Part shown: in pieces, positions 1 to 12,301 of the stretch
Layout of the letters: every line of letters starts with the position of its first letter
How positions within the stretch are numbered: position 1 is the first letter of the stretch
Origin: Pachypanchax playfairii
Lineage: Eukaryota > Chordata > Actinopteri > Cyprinodontiformes > Aplocheilidae
Assembly: GCA_006937955.1 (NCBI GenBank)
Contig: SSNP01000024.1
Location: 4,804,077 to 4,868,076 of the forward strand
Length of the DNA: 64,000 nucleotides
Direction: 5' to 3'
Translations under genes and position numbers: made by a program
The notes under the pieces: generated by a model
What the model was told of the DNA's origin: nothing
What the model saw: only the letters and a program-made list of their open reading frames with translations
The model's database searches: none

Positions 1-3000
1 AGTAAAGACTGAGCGAGACAGCAAGGACGGAGAGTAAAACAAAAGCTGAGCACAATGGAATCAAAGATGGCGAGATAAACAGCGAGGAGAAAAAAACGGA
101 GTCAAAAGTGACTGAGAAGGAAGGGAGTGTAGGTGCTGGGGGGGATGATCACTGAATTTAAACAGGTGTGCTGATTAACGTATGTGGTGTGGAGTCTGAA
201 TGACTGGGGGACTGAGGAAGACATGGGCAAAACTAAAAGACATTAATCACACAGAACATAAGAAATAACACTAAAACACTTATAGAAAACTCCAAACACA
301 GCATAAATTTCAAAGTGCACTTTAGACAACATTTTTAAAAAGTCCAACATTTGCAAGTTTCAGCAATAAACTATTAGACAGTTCTTATTTTCAGTGTAAA
401 CATCCTTAAAGGCACAACGATTATACAGTTTTATGATACAAAGAGGTCCATTTACTGCAGCGGAATAATATTGATGAGTGAAAGAGAGCGACTTTGAACA
501 TTTCTGAGTCCCCAAAGCAAAACACAACAGGAAGCGTTTTGTTTGAGTGATAACGGGGACGCACACTGTGCACGTTTGTTACCTAAACAGCTCAGAGCAA
601 TTCACTTCAACATGATTTAACACTCAGTTTTTACACTTTCTCTTTTTGACTTTGCACTTTTTCTTTTCTTTGTTTTGATGTCCCGTTTCCTTTTTAATAA
701 ATCCCACAGACATTCAATTACTTGGCATGCAAAGTGTCAGGTCTGGAGTGAAGAAAGGTAATGCATAGCCTCTCCAGTGCTGACATGCACACACGGTTTT
801 ATTAGAGCTGTGGGACCGCTGTCACGATGATCTGTTTCCTCACCGACAAAGTTTCTGCCCCCTCTCCGGCAGTCCGAGAGGAGCTGACAGGAAGTTTTGA
901 TTAATATGTCAACATGTGTCATCCTCCTGTCTTATCACCTCATTTTATGCCTCCGATATGTCATTTTTCACTTGCCTATCTTCTGATTGTGGAATTTTAT
1001 CCAGTTGTTGCTCAGCTGTAGTAAATCTTATGACCTGTGGTGATGTCATGTGTGCTTTAGTGTTGTTGTGGAGCAGGAAAAAAAAAAAAACAGCCTGGAG
1101 GCAGCAGAGTTTCCAACGTGGTTCAATAATAACCATAATCAGGGAAGTTTACGTTACGTTGGTCTATTGTTTTGTCGTGTAGAGAAGTGATGGGTAATCT
1201 GACATTCAACGGGAATGTACTGTATGTTTGTGGGATAAATGTGGTTGCGTGTCGGTAGTAAATGATGCGTCTGCTTCTTCAAAGCGAGTGAAAAGACTTT
1301 GGTCATGCAATGTTCTCATCACAGTCTGCTGGTGCACAGACCCACCCATCTGCGCAGACAACTCATGGCACTGGCTTGTAAAAGTGTATTAGAGCACACT
1401 TTGGCTGTGGATGAGTGTGTGTGTGCGTGTGTGTGAGGGAGTGTGTGTGTCTGAGTGGCATTGTTAAAGGATTAGGGATTAATTGCCTTCAGACCTTCAG
1501 AGATAGACTTAACTGCTTGTTACACGAACTTTGTAAAGTTTTTTTCTTGACCCGTGAGAGGAAAACAACCCTTTATGGTGAGGTGGGAAGAAAAAAATCG
1601 TCACTTTTTTTTTTTCTGAATTGCGTGTTTCTTAATTTTTATTTGGTCTAGAGTGCAGAGCTACAAGGGTAAGAACTTCACTTAACTTTTTCTTTGCTTT
1701 TCTCCCTCATTTGTCTTATCAGTGCTGTTATTAGTCTCTCATCTTCCTTTTACACTTTCTGTTTTCTTTTTTTAGTGTGTGCCAAAAAATAAAATCATCA
1801 GGAGACTGAAAAGAATGTTTGCTTGAGTCATTTTAAATATGTTTCATCTGAAAATATTCAGATTTGGAAAGCGCATGAGCAAGTTTATTTTATTTGATGT
1901 CTTCAAAGATTAATACACACAATATTGAAATGGTTCTGACAAGATAAAAATTTACTACTTTTTCCAAAATCTTGATGTTCTTCTAGTTATTAATCTATTT
2001 TCTGAGTATTTCCAGTGTAATTTATGCATTTTAATAACCAACTGATGAGGGATGAATTGTGAGAAAGCAGTAATTGATCCTTCCTCAGTGTCCAGATTTA
2101 CAAATGGCATGTTTTTTGTAACTAGGAATATGAAACCAACAGCACATTCTGACTCCCACCTCATCACGCTCGCTCAGGAGCCCCATGGGTGTCACATTTT
2201 ATTACCATTTGAGGAACAAGCTGAAGGGTTTCTAGAAAGGAGACTAAAGTCTGTCCTGTCTTCAGTGACATTATAGCGTAACCTTTTCTGACTCCATCAA
2301 CTTTTTATGTATGTTTTATTCCCAGTATAGATTTTTGTCAGTTTTAGACAAAAAATAATTTTGTTGTTTTACTTTCAAATTTGTCCCATTTTACAAATTT
2401 TGCAATGTTTTCTGAAAGTACTTTTCCAGCTGAAAAAAAACACTCAGAAAGTAGTATTTTGAACAACTATTTCCATTAAAAACAGTTTTTCTGAGGTTTG
2501 TGTTGAATATTTTAGCTCCACAGGTGTTCTTACCTTCATAGTGGGTGAAAACAGGTCAACAACTTCTCTTTCAGTTTTAATCTCTCAAACTACGCAGGTG
2601 GCGAGAACACCCGAGTTCTCCCGAGTCCGAACGGCCTGTATTTGTTTCGTCACAACTCCTTTGTTCGTTAGTATTCAGCAGCTCCCACAGTTGAAACCAC
2701 GCCTAGCATGCTGCTGGCTAAAAGCTGTAGCATAAGACATAACAGTCAGGAAGAGAGAACGTCTGCTGTTGCCATGCACAGCGGGGCAGAAAACAGTATA
2801 CCTTGCTCTCATAGGGTAGTTTGTTAGACAATTTGAGTCCAGCAAATTCAAATAATGAATATGAACGAGCTGCTGCGCGAAGCCTGATGAAACTAGGCGA
2901 ATTTTGATGCAGACAGATTGAAAGGTCTGTTAATCATTGTTTCCTAATGTTTTTTAGATATAAAATGTTTCATATTACTGGTTAATACTTAGGAAATCAC

Positions 3001-4603
3001 CACAAAGTCATGACATTTGTGTGAAATGGCCTTTTTAAGACATTTATTAAATATTCATTGGAAATGTTTCACAATGCACAAATTAAAAAACAAAAATTGT
3101 TCTTTTCTTGCCAGTCTGCTGCTCAAGCTTTTGTATCTGAGCTGAGACAAGGTGGAGACATAAAATTAAGAAAATATGCAAATCTTCAGTTGGAATCACA
3201 ATGAATTGGTACACTTTTCATCACTTTTGCATATGTCAAAACAGTCCAAGAATTGCAACTTTGTGCAATTGTCCTCATTTTCTTCCTGTGCTTTAAACAC
3301 AAAATATCCTAATAAAAGGCTTATATACTGTAGATAAGTTTCAGACTTGCAACATGATTTTATCTTGTGATTTCAAATGTGTTAAAAAACAAAGGAAATA
3401 GTGAGCCCTTTGGCATATTTTGGAAACTTCCTTACAAATATCATCTGTAACTTGTCACCAACACTCACAGGCCAGTGACATACAGGCTTTAACCAACTTT
3501 TCCATCAAAAACACCAAAGGGCTGAAAAGAGAAAATAGTAGCTGGGGGTACAGTATGTACTGTAAAGACTCTTAACATTATCTCATTTATGATTTATTGG
3601 TATAAAAATAATAATTCATCATCCTCTAAGATCAGTAGGAAATGTAAATTATAACGTATTTGCAGATTATATCTTTGATTGACAGTGTTATTCTGGCTAC
3701 AGCCACCCTGTGACCTCCAAACTGAAAATATCATGATCAAATTTAATTGCTAATCTTAAATCCATAATGTACAAAGTGTTTTAGAATCTTCTGGTTGTCG
3801 ACATATAACTAATTATTTACAATATATTTTCACATAGATGCAAATGAAAATTCAAATTGCCTTTTTCTGAGGAACATTTTCCTCATGAATTCCGTATCAA
3901 TTCTTTTCTTTTATTTAACCATGAAGGTCCTTTTGAGAGCCAGTATCTCTTCTTCATGATAAAAGCAACATGTAATAATCTTTTCTGATTTAAACTCCAT
4001 TATATAGATTCTGACCAGGTGATTAAAGATGGGCAATGCTTAATTAGTGTCAAAAGAAAATACTGAAAATGTTTTACTTTTTATTACGGCATTTTATATA
4101 GTTGAAAAGACTGCATATCTGGGGGTCTGGTGGGTGTTGGGTCAAGTCACATGTCACCCAGTTTGCAACTAGAAAACGGCTCTAAATTTCTGGTTTGTGC
4201 TCTTGGGGCGAGACGACGACACATTTCTTTGTTCAGCAACAAGTTTCCCAACCATTTTTTGGGTTTCCACAGTGATGGTGGCGTTGCCATTTAGTTACGG
4301 TCTTGTAGTGTCGACTGCAGGCATTGAGGAACTACTATTAAGATGCTGTTGAGGTCTAAAGGCTACGCTACACATCAATAACCCAACTTCAAGGGGTCCT
4401 GACCACATTTCCATTAAATATGACAATGAGTGAAAACAGGTGAAAGCTGGATATTATTCAGAAGAGCAAGAAGATAAGAATACACAACAATACAAGACAT
4501 TGCAACAGAGTATATTTCAAATTTGTGATCATTAATCAACTAATCATGTATTCTCTCGGTAGGTGAGTTGATACAGCTGGCAGGTGAAGGAGGAGATCTA
4601 AGA
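1..4603. other. Non-coding region upstream of mme
   Basis: No open frame here looks like a conserved protein. The stretch should contain the mme promoter and one or more untranslated first exons, but I cannot place a transcription start. It includes a short TG-rich tract near 1414-1446 and one diverged MITE copy (separate entry). Just before the mme ATG, AG dinucleotides at 4561-4562 and 4582-4583 are the possible acceptors of the first coding exon, and neither has a strong pyrimidine tract. The same spot also reads as a donor-like TAG/GTGAGT, so the exon boundary is uncertain. Confidence 0.5.
2470..3038 (+). mobile_element. MITE family copy 1 of 4 (left end eroded)
   Basis: About 570 bp that align throughout with copies at 13637-14208, 39649-40225 and 48175-48747. 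Shared landmarks, in order, are GAGGTTT..TTGAATATTTTAGC, CACAGGTGTTCTTACC, CCGAGTTCTCC, ACGCCTAGCATGCTGC, AGCGGGGCAG and AGATATAAAATGTTTCATA. The left terminal AAAGAGGCCC is missing here. The right end GGCCTTTTTAA is a mutated form of GGCCTCTTTAA. No transposase frame is present. Confidence 0.85.
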
Positions 4604-4739
4604 ATGACAGAAACAAATACTCCCAAATCAGCAAAGAAGCCCCGCTGGACCTCTCTGGAGATCGGCCTCATTACTATTGTGTCCTTGCTCTTCATTGTCA
4701 TTGTTGCCCTCATCATACTTTTTGCCACCCAGAAGAATG
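4604..4739 (+). CDS. mme: mme coding exon 1 (tail and membrane anchor)
   Basis: Residues 1-45, ending after one base of codon 46, donor G/GTGAGT. It encodes the basic cytoplasmic tail (KSAKKPRW) and the single hydrophobic segment of about 23 residues that anchors the enzyme with its catalytic domain outside. The upstream acceptor is not certain. Confidence 0.9.
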
Positions 4740-7700
4740 GTGAGTGTTTCCAAAGAGGACTAAAACTGATAATAAAAAGTGTCTAAAAATTGTAAACTGT
4801 GAAGACGACAGCATGTATCCAGAAGGTGTGTGGCTTATTTTCAAACCACCTACCGACTTCAAACCCATCACAGGTACTGTATTTTTTTGTAGTCTCGCAA
4901 ACAGAAATCCTCATGTGTGCTTTTATTTTGAAACTTCTCGGTATAAACATCTGATTTGCTGTTTGGTCCAAACCGAGCTTCATGCGTAAATAGAACTGCC
5001 GTGTAATGCAGCACTCATCTCATGCTCGCTGCTTCGCTCGCAGTGGAAACAGTCTTATTGACTTTAATGGTGGCTATGTGCCCGTTATTGCGCGTCATTA
5101 ACGTTGTGCGTCTGTTGCACTTTCAGTGGAAAGGATGAGTAAGACTAAATGGTAAATGGCGTGTACTTGTATAGCGCTTTACTCAGGTTCTACGACTCCC
5201 AAAGCACTTCACACTACAGTTTTTTTTTGTCATTCACCCATTCACACACACACTCACACGTTTGGTGATGATGAACTACACACGTTGTAGCCACAGCTGT
5301 CCTGGGACACACACTGACAGAGGCAAGGCTGCCAGACACTGGCGCCGCCGGACCCTCCGGCCACCACCAAACAGGCAATGGCCTTCCGGTTGCCAGACGA
5401 CCCGCTCTACCGCCTGAGCCACGGCCGCCCACAACTAAAGTAAATGGCTGCCATTTCTAAATCCAGTCTAATTTCACAGCGGCTCCTGTATACTTTATCT
5501 TTATTTTATTGGCCATTTCTGTCAAACATGGCCCAAGATTCCCTGGGAAATCTTTAAACTCCACTTCTTCAAACTAAAGCTGTTCGAGAAGGTAATGGTT
5601 AATTATTTTATAGATTTGACATAGAAATACGCTTCAGTGGCTGAAATATTTCTTTAAGAGCCATTATTAAGTTATCACCACAAATTCAAGCAATCATCTT
5701 AGAACCTTTAGTTCGCTTATTTGCACTGACCATCCTTTCCAGTTCAATTCCTGGTTAATGGGAAGCAAAAGAGAACATGCTAAAGAGCTGCCCTTTGCTC
5801 AGATGATACATGACAGCTGAGCCATGCGCTTTTACGCACCGGGTTTCAACACAGTGTGTGGATTTATGAAAATGTCTGAGAGCAAAGGTCCTTTGTTATA
5901 GTTAAAACATCTAAAAAAACGCTGAGATCTCAGGTTTCAGAATATTTGGATGAACTGCAAAGACCTGTTCAAAAAGCATGATTTGTGGTAAATTCAATCT
6001 ACTCAGCATTCTTGGAGATAGTCTGTCTATAAAAACAAGTTTAAAATCAAACAAAGAGCCTTAAGTCTCTTTACCCTCTGAGGGAAAACCAGTCAAACCT
6101 GCTTTAGTTCAACGTGAATGTTTCAGTATTAGTTTTGTGCTCATATCATATTTTTTTGTAGCACATACTCAAAGATGGCTCATGGTAAAGGAGTTTCATT
6201 AGTAAGTTCACTGACAAACAGTCAAGCAGTTTGAGCAACACGAACCATAAACGGCACATCTATAGATTAATTATTGACAAAGTTCAACTGGTCATGATTG
6301 CAAAATCCTGACAGAAAAGGTCATCCAATTAAGTTTAATGGAGTCAGTCTGGCTTTTGCTTGTGCGTTGAGCTATTATTATTTTCTGCAGTCTCGTGCTT
6401 TGTAAATGTGTAGGCTGCTTTGTCAGGAAAATAAAGGCACCGTGACTTGCTTATATTTGTAACTACGCGAGTGCTCGTCTGTGTTCACATCGTGTGCGCT
6501 CACACACAACCCATGAAGCAGCGTATTAAAGGTCAAACAGCAGTTTGCTGGCGTGTCAGATCATCCCAAATTCACTTTGATTAGCACAGAACTGACTGAG
6601 TGAAACACTTCAACAGCTGTAGTTTTGGGTTATATTTGTGCAACACAGACAAAAAAAAAAATGAAAGAAAAAATAACAACAAACAAATAAATCAAAATGT
6701 TTTTTAAGTGGAAGAGAACTGGTTTAACAGTGACTGATGAATGCCAAAAATCCTCTGAGAGTTTATTTATTTTATGTCTTCCTGCAGATGAAATCTGTAC
6801 CACAGCCGACTGCACGCAGTCAGGTAAGAAGTGTGTGTTTTTTTTCCCTCTCTCTTTATTGTGCCATTCAGAAAGGCTTTGATTTTTCTCAGAGGAAGGC
6901 AGAATGGGAGAACTGAGGCTGCTGCAGGAGGATTTTACATGTACTTTGAGACAAACGGCCACTTCAAATGTTGAACATGTTTCCTCTCATTCCGAAAGAC
7001 GACTAGACAAACAGTCCTGATAAGCACCAGCATGATGTTGAAAGCTTCTTATTCTCAACTCCTCCACAAATATTTTAGCACATATGTATGCATGTTTATC
7101 TAGAAATCTAGATATCTTTTAACCTAAACTTATATAAAAGCCCAATCCATAATATCCTTACACCCTTCAATTTATCATTGTAGGTTATCAATTAATCCTT
7201 TTCTATTAGACACAAAGTGTTTATGGAAGGTGAGAAAAAAAGACAAAAACAGCATTAGAACATGAATAAGTCTTGTACTAGTTTATAGCAACAGATTCCA
7301 ATTTCTTTCTGATATTTATGATTTTTGTTTTTTTGGCTGTGCCAGTGTCCCAATTCAGTCAGATTTGACAGACAGCCTTGTCACGAGGGATCTCGGAGAA
7401 GCTGCTTGTAATTTAATTGCAACTCAGGAAAAGTTAACATATTTCTACTGCTGGTGTCGAGCCAATTACTTCTTTTACACTATTTGATTCTTAGAAATGG
7501 TTTCAAATTTTAGTTTCTTTCTTTTTTTTTTTACCTAATGGAATAACAGGAAACGGCAAGATTTTTATTTGGAGAATAAAAAGCAGATTTTTAGTGCCGA
7601 TTTTGTCAAATACGCTGTTTTTTTCTTGCGACTGGAGCAGCATGAAGGATTTTTGACAAGCTTCCAAAGCTTTTACAGCAGGTGGGCCATAATTTCACAT

Positions 7701-10700
7701 GCACTTTCATATATATATAAATATATATATATAGAAAATCAGATTTTTACTGTGCCCTGACTAATCTTCTCCAGTTTTCTTGTGTCAACATCCACTAAAA
7801 TACTTTCACGTCTTACACTGTTTCATTCTTATTCATAAGATAAGATCAGTAGTTGCATCTGTGCCTTTATTATAAACCAGAAGCAGTTGAAGCTGGTAAC
7901 TTGACTCTGTCTAAATATGAGCACCTCCAAGGCTCATTTTAATGAACCATATTCCTTCGTTTTATTAAAACAACCAGTCCTTATTTATCGGGGGATTGAA
8001 TGTCTGTTTCCAAATTCAGTATGACAACGTTGACTAACAAATATTCCCGCTCATGATCTTCCCATAAAATTAGATGTCATATTTCTTTTCACAGAATAAA
8101 CACATTAGATCCAGAGGCAGTGACATGTAAAGTGATCTTTAGATGTGTAGGAGGATTAATTACCTCTGTAAAAAGCCTGTTTGATGCTTTCCTGTTCCTT
8201 CCATTCAGCTAATCAGCTGGTGGCTTCAGCCTTATAACCCATGTTTTCTTCAGCACTTTAAAGCAAAGTGATCAAGCAAATATGCCACTGATGAGTCACA
8301 TGATTACTCACCTCACAGTTGAAAGACCTCGTTAAAATGAAAATTTGTTGCTGATTTATTTATTTATTTTCCCTTTGGGGGTTTCTTTTCAGAGGTATTG
8401 TTGGTTTACTTCTTTCAACAGCAATTTACTTCCTGTTTTATTTTGAAATAGCCTTTTCTTTTCCACCCCAGGTAGTTTTACTGATTGCCTTTAGTTTCAA
8501 TGGGTTTTATTGGCTAAATGCTCCACACCTGTGTTTCATCAGTTGATTAGTCCTGCCAGTATACAATCCTCTTTCTTCCTCTTGCTCTCTGCAAGACTTC
8601 CATCATGTCCCTCTGCCTTGCTCCAGCTCTGTTCATGCTCATTAGTTTAAAATGTTTGGTTTCCTCTTTTCCAGTATCACCTTACTGTAAGTTTTACCTG
8701 GTGACTTTTTTTTTTTTTGTTAGTGCTCTTTTTTTAATCATTTTGACTCAGCTCACCAAAAAGAGGCAGTTTATTCAGATCTCAGACTTGTGAGGAGCTG
8801 ATTTGGGAGAACCTCTTTCAGCTCCCACATGACATTTTAGAATTAGAACTAACTAAAGAGCTGCTTGAGAATAAAGAAATGGGTGAGCTGAGCCAAAAAG
8901 ATCCAGGTTCTAGAAAAGAGCCAGTAGTTTTATAGCCCCTTTTTACATAGTTTTGCTTAAATACAAAAGAACTAAACATGCACTGTGTCAGATGGTTTTA
9001 AAGCCTGTAATCTATGTAGCTAGATTTCATAATATAAAATCTAATGGGTTCTGTATTTGGAAGGGTTTATCTTCTAGTTCTGACTCTGTTCTTCTTGCCC
9101 ATGCAGCGTCTCGTCTCATTGAGAACATGGACGCTACGATGGACCCTTGTGAGAACTTCTATCAGTACGCCTGCGGAGGATGGCTAAAAAAGAACATCAT
9201 CCCAGAGACCAGCTCCAGATACAGCACATTTGACATCCTACGTGACGAACTGGAGGTCATCCTCAAAGGTCTGCAACCTTTATACACCCACAACCCCCCT
9301 AAAAAAATCTACATATAGATGAGACTATATATTTTTTTTGCCTACAAGTGAAGGTAAGAGTTTTCACCTCGGTTTTGGCAGAGGTGACTGATAATGGCTT
9401 ATTTCAGGGATTTTGAGTTTGATTTAAAGGACTGTCTATCGGTAGTTGTAGCAGGAGATTAGTTTCACCTCTGCCATGTAAACATGTCAGCAAGGAGTAT
9501 TGGTGTGTCAACATGCAGTTCAAGTATTTTCTTTTAGATTTTTTTTTTTTTTTTAAAGATGTCAACACATGGTGGTTAGAAAAGTTTGTTTGCATGTGGC
9601 TCAAGTGTTTTCCTGCTTTTAGCATTCAGTAGAAGCTTCTTGGAGTTCATGTGATATATCTGATACACAGAGAATCTTGTTACACTGTGTGTGTGTGTGC
9701 GCACATGCTTGTGGATTTATGAGTGTATGCATTTGGTGCGGTCCATATTTTGTTTCAAGTTGTTTATAAGGAGTCCGGGTTAAGCCCTCGATCGAAGACG
9801 TAACGATTTGGATGACAAACTTTCATGTACAGCAAAGTCTTTGTCAGAAATGTACAAATGACCAACTTTTTATTATAATTCAATCGTAGGTTTTACTATT
9901 CTGTGGAATGTGATTTTTTTTTTTTTTTTTTCTCCTGACGTGTGTGTGTGTGTGTGTGTAAACCTGGTTGAGTGGAATTGTGACGCAATACATCTTTGTT
10001 TGTTCTTTTTCATTTATACAAAAATGCTGACGTCTTTGGTGATTTTAAATATTTTTTTTGTGAATTCTTAAACTTTTGATACTTTCATTCTAGATAAACT
10101 TTGTTTTGTTTTTTTTTTTTAATTAAACAGTAGAATTTGGAAATTAATGTAACCAGTTTTTAAGCTTTTCTTTCAGTGTTTTTGCTAAGATTCTGTGAAG
10201 TCTTTTGAAATTCTCTCAAGCTGCAGCTGAAGCGGAACATTAGGCAGAGTGTTAAAGGTTGATGCTTTTGAATCATTGACTTAATTGCTCTAAATGCTGT
10301 TTACCACAGAAGGGAATGGAACAGTCAGAGGACTGCTCTTAATCATTCAACAGCTTGAATCCCCTCCGACTGTCCGTGTTGTGCTCATTCCTTCGGGCCG
10401 TGCAGCTCACCAGCCGGAGATGGAATGTCTCAGACACACATGTTCAGCTTCACTTTGTGCGCGCTGCCTTGTGTTCGTCTGTATGTGTGTTTAGGGTGAA
10501 TAAAAGCAGCAGGTTGATCATATGACATTTCAAAACAAAGTATATTTTCTTGTCAGCTCATTTAATTTCAAGTTTTCTTGGTGACATCAGCCTTTAAGGA
10601 AAGCTGTGACCTTTACTGAGGAGTGAACAGAAACATGCAACCTTTGATCCCAGGGCAGGCTGCCGCTGCTTTTGTGGACACACCACCCACCGAACAGACT

Positions 10701-12266
10701 TTCTTCCTGTCAACAGCTGCAGGAGTCTGGAAACACCTGGGCACTGCAGGGCTCTGAGCTGCAATAAAGGAAGAAAAGGCTTGTTTGTGTGTGAATGTGG
10801 AGTTTGCTTGTAAATGCTTTGCATTGTTCTGTGCCCTGATTGGGCTTCCAGCAGAATGTGTGTGCAGAGGTTTTTTTTTAAGTTTTGATTTCCAAACTCA
10901 GGTGTGGCATACTGTGAAATAATTTGCCCAATTGACCATGAGCATTTTAATTACTAATTTGTTTCAGGAACAGGAAGCAGAGAAACACAACGGGCAGAAC
11001 AGGATGGGGGATTTTGTTTTTAGAAAGTTGAGGTAAAATGACAACATGAAAGATGATGTGAGGAGGTGACAGGTGTTGAAATGTAGCCAGAAATGGAGGG
11101 CTTTAATACAAAGTGAGGATGAGGGGGTGTTGCTTTGATGATGGGTCAGGGAATGTGAAACAGCATGTGGTAGTCATCCTCAAGTTAAGCTCTGTGTTTA
11201 ACAGGCTCACTACAGCAGTAAGCATACTGATGCTCTTCCGCTTTCTGAACAGATATTTATCTGCACAGGAAGAAATTGAGCTTTGAATGCATAACACACA
11301 ATCTTTGAAATGAGTATCCCCAAAAGTGTTGAAACACATCTAAGGCAGTTGTGACCTCATGTAATGCTTACACTGCAGCTCTTAATGTCAGTGTGTAACC
11401 ATGAATGCATCAAATCAGTATATTTTCCCTCCTTTTCTTAACTAAATGATCTGTTAAACCATATTGTACGAAATTAATTATATTCATTATATAAAATATT
11501 AAGTTTCCAAGAGCTCTGTCCCTTGAACAGGATTTGCACATTCCTCAGAAACCTGCTGTATTCTGTTTCGCATCTTCTGCCCTCTGCTGGAGGATAGAAG
11601 GCTTTAAAGTTCAGAATTACCGTAGTTGGATGTGTTTTCGTTATGATGCAGGTCAACAATAGAACTGTAACCTCTACATTTTTAGCCAAGGTTTTTTCTC
11701 CTTGATGCAACTTTGGATATTTGCCACTCTTGCATTAATGGACAACTGATTTTATAGAAGTATGTTTCTTTTTAAAGCAGTTAATATTTTTGTAATCTTA
11801 GTTGACATGGCTACAAAAAAAATGAGTCAAGGTGCAGATCAGGATTCTTGTTCTGGCTTCATGCTGTAAACAAAGTATGTTTTCACAACTATAATTCAAA
11901 ACACAATTTCAAAGTCGTCATGTTTGCCCTGTGAGGTTTTTTTTCTCCCTGAAGTGTGTTGTGCATGTAATTGCTCTGCAGTGTTGCAATACAAGACGCT
12001 TGTCCTAAAGCACCTCAAAATCCGAGTTCTTCAGTTTAATTTTAGGAGTGGTATTGCAAAATGGTGTGTAGAATAGTTCCTTCTCAAAATTATAAAAAAT
12101 ATATTTTGCAGAAAAATGTTTGTTCAAGCATTTCTGCCTCAAATACTAACGTAAACCAGATATGAGTATACTCATTTTCTTTGGTTATTGATTCAATAAA
12201 CTGTAGCTGATGGTTTGGTTTGTGGTTTGAAATTGTGAGAAGTCAGTACAAGTTTTCCTCTCTAAC

Positions 12267-12301
<35 letters not shown>

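Noticed and set aside
4559..4570. Perfect donor-like TAG/GTGAGT just upstream of the mme ATG
   Set aside because: It could be the end of an untranslated exon, but the coding exon begins within 40 bases, too little for an intron; treated as coincidence or part of the acceptor region.
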